Assembly: GCA_024803745.1 (NCBI GenBank)
Contig: JANJXV010000030.1
Coordinates: 1,817,001-1,881,000 of the forward strand
Source: Megascapheus bottae
Lineage: Eukaryota; Chordata; Mammalia; Rodentia; Geomyidae
Direction of reading: 5' to 3'
Length of the DNA stretch: 64,000 nt
Below are positions 50,201 through 61,766 of the stretch, in pieces (the stretch's first letter is position 1; each line of letters begins with the position of its first letter). The translations under genes were made by a program, and so were the position numbers. Below the pieces are notes generated by a model, which was given only the letters and a program-made list of their open reading frames with translations, had not been told where the DNA came from and ran no database searches.

Positions 50201-53200
50201 GAGCGAGCGGGGCCAGAAAGAGAAAGGGGCCAAAAAAAAGAAAAAAAAAAGAAGCGGAGGGAGGAGGATTTCAAGTTTGAAGCCTGCTTGTGTTACATAG
50301 TGAGAAAACAAAAATGAAATAAAAAAAATAAACTTTATCCTGCAAGTTCAAAACTCAATTTATGGAATTAAATCTATTTTTTTTTTTAAATCTGGCAGGG
50401 AGCATGGCCTAGTGGTAGCGTGATTACCTAGCATGCACAAAGCCCTGCGTTTGATTCCCTGGAACCACATACTCGAAAAAGCTGGAAGTGGCAGAGTGCT
50501 AGCCTTGAGGAAAAAGTGTCCAAGGACAGTGCCCAGGCCCTGAGTTCAAGCCCCAGGACTAGCAAAAATAACATAAAATAAAATAAAAAGCCAAGGTGGA
50601 AATAGGAGAGATGTGGTTCAAAGCCATCTCCAAATACAAGCTGGACACTATGATACACACCGGTAATCCCAGCTATTTGAGTCCAAGGCTCACTCCAGGC
50701 AAAAGTGTCTGCAAAGTAAACTAAAGCAAAAAGTGTGTTCAAGTGGTAGAGAGTGCTTGCCAAGCAAGCATGAAGCTCTACTTAAAAACCTTGTAAAGTA
50801 CATAAAAGTAACGCTGTCAATGAAGGTTCTCTGTAAAAAGGAGGAAGGCTTTGAAGAAGGAACCGAGTGGAGGGCAGTGGTAGATAAATGGTAGGTAGAT
50901 GACGCATGTAGGAAAGCTTTGTGTTCTGCGTTGCTGTCCTGCACGAAGTGACACAGCTGTGTAGCAATGCACTGGTGATGAGGCTGTAGACTGAAGAATC
51001 CATCAAAAGTAGGTGAGTTTCAACAGCAGAAAGGCAGCTTAGGGCTTTCTGACCCAAGCAGATGGCAGTAGAGAATATCTTTCATACAATGGCATAAAGA
51101 TCTCTACCTACTGCCAAATAATGACCTGTAGGACAAGCCTGTACAAGAAGAAAGCAAGGGCAGAAGTAACTAGCACTTACTCATTTGTGCTGAGAGTGGA
51201 GGAGGTAATATTTATTGGGTTGAGTGTGGACTTGTGTACTAGCTTGCTTATACTTTCAGCAGAAATTAAGCCAAGTTTCTATTCTTTTATGGGATGCTCA
51301 GATACTTACTTGGGAGGAAGGGCTAAGACAGTCTCGCAGTATTTCCTGGTGACTGGGTTCATGAACGATTTCCAGGATTTGCTTTCTCTCCTGCACAGTG
51401 TGGGATGGTGACACAATGTGCGCTAGTAGTCTCCCAAGCTGCACCCGGAGGGTTTCCTTGCAAGACCATAGGATTTTCGCCCACAGCTGCTTAGAACCAT
51501 TGGCCTTACTTGAACCCTTAAATCAGAACAGGAGGGAGTCAGCATACTAACAGCACACAGATCTAAGGAAAATGGTAAGCCTTGTTTCATTCTAGGTTTG
51601 TTTTAATATGCAAAGTTAGAAAGATATATACATACTCAGACAAATGTGAGTTTGAGAGTGTGAATAATGCCAGTCAGCATTATTCAAAAGAGCTGAAAGG
51701 TGGCAACAATTCAAATGGCCATTAATGGGTGAACATATAAATAAAAGGTAGTTTACACATACAATGGATTATTCAGTTTCAAAAAGCATCAAGTCCCACT
51801 GCAACACAGACAAACCTGAGGGTTATCATGTTCAATGATAAACCACATACAAAGGACAAGCATCATATGGTTTCTCTTATCTGAGGTACGTAGACTGTGA
51901 CATGACATAAACAGCGGAATAGCAGTTATTGGGTTGAAGAAACTGAGTAATGGGTGTCACTATTTAATAAGGATAGAATTATGTGATAATGAAAAAGTTT
52001 TGGAAACAGTGGTAATGGGTGCACAGTAATATAAAAATAATTACAGCTATTAAATTGTATCCTTAAAAGTAGTCAAATATGGGCTGGGAGTTTGGGCTAG
52101 TGGTTAAAGTGCTTGCCTAGCATGCATGAAGACCCAGGTTTGATTCCTCGGTACCACATACATACAAAAAAAGCCGGAAGTGGTGCTGAGGCTCAAGTGG
52201 TAGAGGTGTAACCTTGAGAAAGTCCAAGGACAGTGCTCAGGCCCTGAGCTCAAGCCCAGGACTGGCAAAAAAAAAAAAAAAAAAAAGTAGTCAAATATGA
52301 CTGGGGGAATGGTTCAGCAGTAAAAGCACCAGCCTAATAAATTCAAGCCACAGGCCAAAAAAAAGAAAAAAGAAAGAAAAAGATTTGGGAAATGAGAAGA
52401 AAGAAATTGTTAAAATGTGTGTGTGTATATGTGGGTATGTGTGTATGTGTGCATGTGTGTGTGTGTGTGCATGTGCATGTGTATGTGTGTATAAGCCACA
52501 ATTTTAAAAAGACCCGTGAAAGTGTTAATATTCTACATATTCTTTAAATTACCAAGAGTGTTAATACCCTAAGTATTTCTTAAATCACCAAGGGATTTGA
52601 CACTGTAGTAGATAAGCAGCTAATCCTAATATTTCAATATGGAGAAAAAATTCATCATAGAGGCTTGAATTCATAGTACAGTAGTGTAAACAGCACTCAC
52701 AAATCAAGAACCACATGTATGTTGGCCATCAATGTTCCCCAATAAATAACCAACTAGGCTGTTTCTACTCCGACTCCACTAACACTCATCTGGGCTTAAC
52801 ACTGCAAACAGTACATTCTGAGTTTATTCTGAGTTTTAGAACTGGTTTTTCAATCACTTCCAGTCCTAAGGAACCTTGCATGAGTGCCTGAATTCTAAGT
52901 GAATCTGGAGTTTGTTTTGAGTTCAGGACTGGACACTAAAGTCTTATTTACGAAATCAGGTTTATGAATTCTGCCAGAATTAGATTGTTCTTTGGTACTA
53001 TTCTCTATAGACAGTATCAAATCTATCAATTTGTTCCCTACTGTAAGTGACCCACAGTGACCCAAGTGAAGCAATAATAAATGGAGCCTGACATCTGTCA
53101 CTGTCTATATCATTCTGATAGTGTTGTATTTGTTTATGCCAAAATCCCAACTTTAAAATACTTCAGAGTATTTTAAGAGTAGATGATAAGTCTTTTTAAA

Positions 53201-56200
53201 ACAAGCTATTAATTTTGTCAGAATAAGTATTTAACTTACTCATCAAAGACTTTCTCTTTTCTGATGTTGATCTTCTAGATTATATTAGAAAATGGCTTTC
53301 AGGACACAGCCTTAAAAACCAATGTCGCAAAGAGAAGGCACTTTACAATAATTAAGCTAGCAATATATATTATTCTATTATTAAAAACTCAACTAAGGGG
53401 GCCAAGAGTTTGGCCTAGTGGTAGAGTGCTTGCCTAGCATGCATAAAGACCTCAGTACCACATACATAGAAAGCCAGAACTGGTGCTGTGGCTCAAGTGG
53501 TAGAGCACTAAACTTGAGGAAAGTTCAAGGACCGTGCTCAGGCCCTGACTTCAGTCCCCAGGATTAACCAAAAGAAAAAAAAACAAAAAACAAACTCAAG
53601 TAAGAGCACAAAGAAAATTATTTTGGTGACCTGTCACAGACAGGTCCTTTCTTTGCACAAATGAACACAACCAAGTAATTAATGTACTTACAATAGACAC
53701 CTTGAATCCCTCTATCAGATATGTCAGCATGTCTTTCTGAAATGGATTAAAGACAGAAGGCTGTTCATGTATATTTTCTTCAGAAATTTCTGTCTGAGAA
53801 ACTGAAGTCTTGTTTTGAGTTGTATATTCTGGAGTTCTCAAAATATCAATAACGTCTGGGTTAAACTCTGAATTAAGAAATAAAAAACATTAGTCCTATC
53901 ACTAACACTTACCTGTTATAAATAGTAGTGAAGCTGGTGGAAATACTCCCCTAAATTACTAATGCAGTTACTATAACAACAGTGTAGTGGGTATGCTGGA
54001 TATACTAGACCTAATAGAGACAGTGAATCAATTAAAAACAATGCAGACACTTAAAGTTATGTCATGAATTATGTCTAAATTAAAGATTTAATTTAGTAAC
54101 AAAAGATAAGATCAAATGTAAAATTATTCAGACTATATGATTCTTAAACAAGTCAAATTATATATAATCTATATACACACATATTTTTCAATGAACCTGC
54201 ATAGCTATCCAGCACTTTATGTGCTATCCAGTTAAACATTTACATGTGACTTGCCCATGAGCCTGTTGCCCCAGTTAAAAATCTGAAAGGTTAAAACAGA
54301 ACAATGCTTTGGGCCGGGAGTTTGGCCTAGTGGTTAAAGTGCTTGCCTACCATGCATGAAGACCCGGGTTCGATTCCTCGGTACCACATACATAGATAAA
54401 AGCCAGAAGTGGTGCTGAGGCTCAAGTGGTAGAGCTCTAGCCTTGAGAAAGTCCAAGGACAGTGCTCAGGCCCTGAGCTCAAGCCCAGGACTGGCAAAAA
54501 AAAAAAAAAAAAAAAAAAAAAGAAAAAAACAGAACAATGCTGTCTCACAATCCTTCTCCTTCTGCTTGGATTTATCGTGATTAGCGAGTGATTAGCAATG
54601 ACTATATCCTTTTATTTGCCTTCCTGAGGGTATCTGAACATTTTTTTCAGAATTCTAGTTTGACTTGCCTATACTATTTTAATTTGGGGGCTTTACAGAA
54701 CTGTCTAAACTGTCTACTTGTATATATTTGAAGTAAACAACTTGGTGTTTTGAACACATATACATTGTTGAATGATCATCACAGTAAAGCAGAGAAATAT
54801 TAGAAACATTAGTGTGTGTACTCACCCACTACGAACATTATATACAATTGTTTTTCTTTTTGATACAGAGTCTTATTTAGCCAGTTAGCCTTATTTGGTT
54901 TGTCTAGACTTTGTAATCCAGACCTGCCTTGAACTTGTGACCCTCCTGCCCCAGCTTCTCATATATTGTATTTTTCAATGCATTTTCCTTTTGGCACAGC
55001 TTTTTTAGTGGTTGCAGTAGGTTTACCTTCACATTGGCCACTACAGAAACGTAAGTCAAAACCACAGTTCTATACCTACTGTACATATACTGGAATGGTC
55101 AGAATAAAAAGTAGTGACTACCTTAGGACGGGAGTTTGGCCTCACGGTAGAGTGCTTACTTGCCTAGCATGCACAAAGACCTGGGTTTGATTCCTTGGTA
55201 CCACATACAGAGAAAAAGCTGGAAGTGGTATTGTGGTTCAAGTGGCAGAGCTCTAGCCTTGAGAAAGCTCAAGGACAATGCTCGGGCCCCGAGTTCAAGC
55301 CTCAGGACTGGCAAAAAGAAAAAAGTAGTGACCACCTCAAGTACTGTGTGACTTTTCTCTGAATTAACCATGGAAAATCCGAAGTGGTGCTGTGGCTCAA
55401 AGTTGCAGAGCACTAGCCTTGAGCTGAAAAGCTCAGGAACAGCGCCCAGGCCCAGAGTTCAAGCCCCACAACCAACAAAAGACCATCAGTTCAAAATTTT
55501 TTTAAAAATTCCTTTATAATGTGGGATGTTAAAAGGAAAAAAAAATGCTTTTCCTTCAACTCTACAAGCAAGAAAGACCACATGACCTCCCCGGTCCTAC
55601 CTGGGTAGATGACCCTGTTGGCTGCTAAGACCATGAGCCTCTGCAGTCTCTGTGCCAGCTCCGCCTCTGTGGCGTGGCCAGGGTGCTCCTGGCTCATCCG
55701 CCTCTGCACCATCCAGTGGAGCTCGTCACTGGCCACTGAACGCATTTTCATCAGAAGAGATTCAGTGTGAGCTAGGGGAAATTTTCGAGGACCTTCAAAT
55801 ATAAACATGAAAATGTCCAATGTCAGTGTTGACAATGATCAAGGAAATTATTTTTATTGCAACTTTGTGATTACTAGCATGAAAAGAAAAACATTTCAAA
55901 GTTAATTTATACTAAGGAAAGTGATTGAGAGAAAGGGGGTGATTTTTCCCTCCTCAAGGAAGTGCAGCAGTATTTCTGGTTACAAGTCTAAAATGACAAT
56001 GTTGAAGCTAGTGATACACATTGCTTCAGAGGAGTCATGTGTTAGAATTCGGAAAAATTCAGTGCAATAGACAGGTTTCACGAAGGATTCAAAATGCGTT
56101 GATAAAAATCTCTTCAGATACTATTCCACTTCCTTGTATTTCAAAATCATCAAGACTTCTAACGTACATTATGTTTTCATAAGAGCATGGGTTTCTAAAT

Positions 56201-59200
56201 AATTATTGTAGTTGAATTTTAATTCTGGAAAGAGTGTAAGGTGATTTTAAAAATCACCTTAGAATAGAAATCAGCCAATGAGAGAGAGGGGAACAAAGCC
56301 CAGTGATTGGCCATTCCAGTGATTCAGGCATAAGCATCAGCTGAAACCGAGTGTTCCAAAAGTGTTCCCTGAGAACTGCTCCTCTTCTTTACTGCACCTG
56401 CTCCAGGAGGCACTGCACTGGTAGCACATCCAGGAAAGAACTGGGGGGAGTCTTCACTTAACAGACCCAGGGAGAAGGGCATCGGCAGCTGGCCATAGGA
56501 GCCAAAGTGACGTCTTGGTAAGTGAGGAATAACAGAACCCTTCATTGGAATTGAACCTTGGTTTTAAATTGTGAAAACAAACATCAATTTCCATAAATAA
56601 CTTCTACTAAAATGACTTACATATAATGAACTGTAACAAGTTTTAATGACTTTTTTGCGGGGGAGGGGAAACAAATCCTGGGGCTTGAATGTAGGGCTTA
56701 GGGGCTGTCCCTGAGCTTTTTGCTAAAAGCTAGTGCCCTACCCTTGAGCCACAGCACCACTTCCAGCTTTGGGGTAATTTGTTTATTGCAGTCCTAGGGC
56801 TCTTGTAGTAAGAAGACAAAAGTCTGTTGCCCACTTAAAACTGATTCAAACAAAAACAACAACAAAATAGAGCTGGGCACTGGCGGCTCATGCCTTTAAT
56901 CCTATCTACTCAAAAGGCTGAGATCTGAAGATTAGCATTCTAGGCAGACAAATTGGAGACTATCTCCAGTTAACCTGGGATTTCCCCAGCACTACAAGGG
57001 GGAAACAGCATTGAAGAGAAATAAGTGATGGTGTAGTTTCCTCTGGTAAGAAAACTTTCTCAAATTGTGAAGCTGAACTTTCTAAGCTAAGAAATAATTA
57101 TAAAAACGTGAATGGCCCCTTGGTTATCTCATATGGTTACAGTATTTTACCTTGTTAACTTGATATATTGTATATATGCTTATTTGGTTATTTGAAATAG
57201 GATAGGGAAGGGGGGAAAACAAGATGAGGGGCAGGGGTGGGGGGAGGGAAATGGGGACCAAGACATGTTTGTGAAGTAATGCACCTTCTATCTGGTGATT
57301 ATAATGTAACCCTTCTATCAATTATAATAAAAATATATGGAAAAAAATCACATAAATAACCTCTTAGTTATAAAAGAAAAAAAAAGTGAATGGAATCAAA
57401 ATAGAGAAAAGTCAAGCTACCAAGTATCACTTTACTACTCACCAGCAATGCTTTGCCGCTTCTGCAATACTGCATGGTGGGGAGTAGAAGGTAAGAGAGG
57501 TATATCTGCTGGGCCTTCTGAGTCACAATTCACTGTGCTCCTTATAAATTCCATAGCAGCATGGAGAACTCTAAGCTGCAGGGCAAGAGCTATATCTAAA
57601 AGTAGAAGAAACTAGGATGTTTTCAAGCTATGAGGTTATTAACCTTTTAATTGAACTTGGTTTATACATTATTCAATATCTAAACTATAATATAAACCCC
57701 GAAACCTAATATCTAAACAATTATATATCAATTCTAAATCAAAATTTGTTGATCAGCATGGGTTCTTGATGCTGAAAAATGTTCAAATGTGTTTAGTGAA
57801 GTATGGTGGTTTATGCCCATAATCTTAGCACTCGGAAGACAGACGTAAGAAGTACAGAGATTCAAACCAGCAAACGTAAACAGCAACAAACAAGTTGGGC
57901 ATGGTTCATAATTGTAATCATAGCTATATGGGAGGACTCTGGTCTGAGGCCAGCCCAGACAAAAAGCACAAGACCCCATCTGGAAAATCAAAGGATAGGG
58001 GTATGGGTCAAATGGCAGAGTGCTTGCTTTTGCAAGCTTAAGATCCTGAGTTTGGAGCCCAGTATGGCTCTATCCAAAAATACGCTTACGAGAAAATTCA
58101 AAGCAAATTTCCAAATGTCAATATAAAAAACCTTAACGGAAAAACATTAGCTCAGAAATGTACTATACTTTACACAATTATTTCAAAGAACAGGATTTTC
58201 TGCACATGAGACAAAATTTAACCAGTAGTTCTGTTTTCATGTTCTTATCTCCTATTAAAGAAAACTAAAGGTGATATTACATCAAAGTCTTCAAATACAG
58301 CCAGGCGCTAGTGGCTTATGCCTGTAATCCTAGCTACTCAGGAGGCTAAGATCTGAGGATTGCAGTGTTCAAACACAGACCGGGCACAAAAGTCCTGTGA
58401 GATTCATCTCCAATTAATCACTAGAAAACTGGAAGTGGCGCTAGGGCTCAAGTGGAAATGTGCCAGACTTGAGCGGAAGAGCTCAGGGACAGTGTCCAGG
58501 CCCAGAGTTCAAGTCCCACAACAGACCAAAAAAAAAAAAAAGTCTTCAAATACTACTTGGAAAGAAAAAGCAGAAGCTTCTCTCTTCTGCCTTGCTACCT
58601 ACCAATTACATAAAGGCATCACTTTTTCTTTTTGCCATTCCAAGCTGACTCTTCTTATTGTTAAAGCTAATCAATATCATGACAAAGTTAAGGTCAGAAC
58701 TTCAGTAAAAGTTACTGAGAAGAAAGAGATTAGGCCCACGTAACATGTTTGGCTACTATACAACTTCCCTCCAAACCCATAAAAGTGAAATCTTACTTTG
58801 TGTCCTCTTGTTTTTGCTATTTTGAAGATATCCAAGAAGCACAATAAGGTCTTCAATAACTCTGAAATACTGTGAGCCTGAGGAACTGCAAGCATGAACT
58901 GTAACTGCTATGAAAAGCTGCTGTATATCACAGGCAAGCAATTTGTATTCATTCAAAGGAATGCTAAAGATAACAAAAAAAAGAAAAAAAAAAGAAAGGA
59001 CATTGATAAGAAAAAGCACCAATACTTTGGAACAAAGAAAACTGGCTTAATATCTACCTTACAAGCATGCATTTGTTCACTATTTCTTCTTGCTTACTCT
59101 ATAGCAAATAATACATGTCCACTAGGGAGAGAACGAAGATACAGGGTCTGGGAGTTTAGCCTAGTGGTAGAGTGCTTGCCTAGCATGCACCAAGACCCAG

Positions 59201-61728
59201 GTTTGATTCTTCAATACCACATACATAGAAAAGGCCAGAAGCGGTGCTGTGGCTCAAGTGGTAGACCTCTAGCTTTGAGAAAGCCCAAGGACAGTGCTCA
59301 GGCCCTGAGCTCAAGCCCAGAACTGGGCTTACCATGTCACCTGTCAAGAACATAGCCTTACAGAGGACCAGATAAAACAGTGGCCAAGTGCTGTAACTGA
59401 GAAGCACATTAAATACGAAGCCCACGAGCAAGGCCTCTCTCAGCTGTAGCAAGGTGGAGGAGTGCTAACTTCCCACGTGGAGAACTGGAATAAATCAATA
59501 ACCTCTCTGGATCTCACTTGCATAAATCCTATGGGCTTTAATGATTCAAATAATGGCATTTACCATGTAACCATCAGTTTCTAATGCACAATAGTATGAC
59601 TCTGTTATTTCTGTCCTACTAAGGCCTGACTAATCTACCTCAGAGTATGGCATTAGGCCCAAATACTTCTCAAGTCACATAAGGGATAAAAAGTAGTTGA
59701 AGTGAGCCAATTAACAGAATAGCATACAACAACTATCAGTAAATACCATTTATGTTCATGAAAAACAAGTAAAATCCATGTTCAGAAGAAGCCTGTGGTA
59801 CCTTCCCATTTTCCCATTTCATGTGAGTGTCAATCAGGAGTATATGTGCTGTGAATATATAATACTCTCTGTACTGCTTTCTATCTCTAGTATGCCTTGT
59901 TCATAGACACTAAGTAAAATAGGTATCTGACAAAAGCTGAACAGAATTGAGTACAAAGAGTCTTTCTTTGGTGTAGAGTATCATGAAAGATATGCTCTGT
60001 TCTCAGTACAAAAATATCAACAGTGTTTTTTTGTTTTTAACTCAGAGGCTAGTCCCTGAAGACTAACACTCTGCTACTTTAAGCCACAGCACCACTTCCT
60101 CTACAGTTTAATGCTTGAATGTACACTAAGGTATTTCCAAAAATTTATATTTTATTACTCTAGTTAAATGACATACTGGAAATAGTAAGTGGAGACACCA
60201 AATGTACAAATCAAACTAAAAATCTAATCTGAGATGCTTTATAAGGCTGTTAATGAGCTGGTAGGTAGTAGCCCTTGTCAATGCAGATTGTGTGTGTGTG
60301 TGTGTGTGTATGTATGTGTATGAGCGTGCGTGTCATTACCAGAGCTTGACTCAGGGCCTGGGGTTCTTGCTCATGGCTGGCACTCTACCACTTAAGCCAC
60401 ATCTCTAGTCCAGCATTTTACTAGTTAATGAAAGATGAAGTCTTGACTTTTCTACAGAACAGGGTCAGGCTTCAAACTCTGATTTTCTAGGTCTTAGCTT
60501 TCTGAGTGGCTAGGATTATAGACATAAGCCACTGGCACCCACTTGTCAATGTACTTTTTTGTGTGTATGCTGGTAATGGTAAGGGCTTAAGCTCTTGCTT
60601 GACTTTTTCGCGCACAGGTGATGCTGCAACCCAGCTTTTTTCATTGATTTTGAACCATGATCCTAGGATCTCAGTCTCTGAGTAAATTGGGTTACAGGTA
60701 TGAGTCACTGGTACCCAGTTCGTCAGTGTACTTCAGACTACTATACTGGGAATGAAATTGATGGTAGTATGCAGTGATTGCCAAAGATGAAAAACACGCC
60801 CTCGCCAAACTAATACATTTTGTGGGAATTCTTCAGAAGCATTTAAAAAAATCAGATGCTTTAAAGTAACAGCCTACTATGCACACTGTCCCCTCTAAGA
60901 TTTACTAGACATAATTTTCAGTACTAAGTTAAAACTTACTTCTTTTCTAATCCATTCAGGGCTGCTATTGTATTACATAACACGTAGAGCAGACCATTGT
61001 CCAACAACATGTCTGCTACTTTAGAACAAGAATTCACAACATGAAGGAGAAATAAGAGAGCATTGTGCAGAAGTACGTTGTCATACAGAGAGGTCTCTAT
61101 AAGCCCCAGGATGGGAATGACAGACCACTTCTGAAAGGGTCCCATGGCTTTCACATCCTCCAGATCGAATCTACAATACAGAATACACAGGGAAGGGAAA
61201 ACATGGAAGAAGCCGTTAGTCACAAAGTAAGAAAATAAATTATTGAAATTGTGGGCCATTTTGTGAACTGGATTTGGAAATTCTAAGAACTAAGGTAGCC
61301 TTCTGTAGCTTACAGGCGCCAGTAAGAAGACAGAACTGCTGCCAGAAGTCCAGCTGAAGGTAGCTTCGCAAACACGCATACTGTACTTCTAACCAATCCA
61401 GAGGTCCCTTAGGATTTACACGGTATTGAAACATGGTCAAGATTATTATTATTTTGCACAGTATTTAACAGGTGGTAAGCTGAAGCAAGGAGGTGTGGCA
61501 CAAGCCAGGCGGTGGCTCACGCCTGTTATCCTAGCTACTCAGGAGGCTGAGATCTGAGGATCAAGGTTCAAAGCCAACTGGCACAAAAGGACCTGAGACT
61601 CTTATCTCCAATTAACCTCTACAAAACTGTGAAGTGGGGCTTGGCTCAAGGATAGAGTGGTAGCCTTGAGTTGAAGAGCCCAGAGACAACACCCAGACCC
61701 CCAGACCGAGTTCTAGCCTCATGAACCA

Positions 61729-61766
<38 letters not shown>

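Noticed and set aside
50021..50248. GC-rich block as an intragenic CpG-island promoter
   Set aside because: Target duplications and an A tail on both sides show it is a retroposed repeat, although it could still be methylated or act on expression.
54309..54400. Functional tRNA gene
   Set aside because: Box A and B are present but the cloverleaf is not, and the sequence recurs as a SINE over 20 times in the window.
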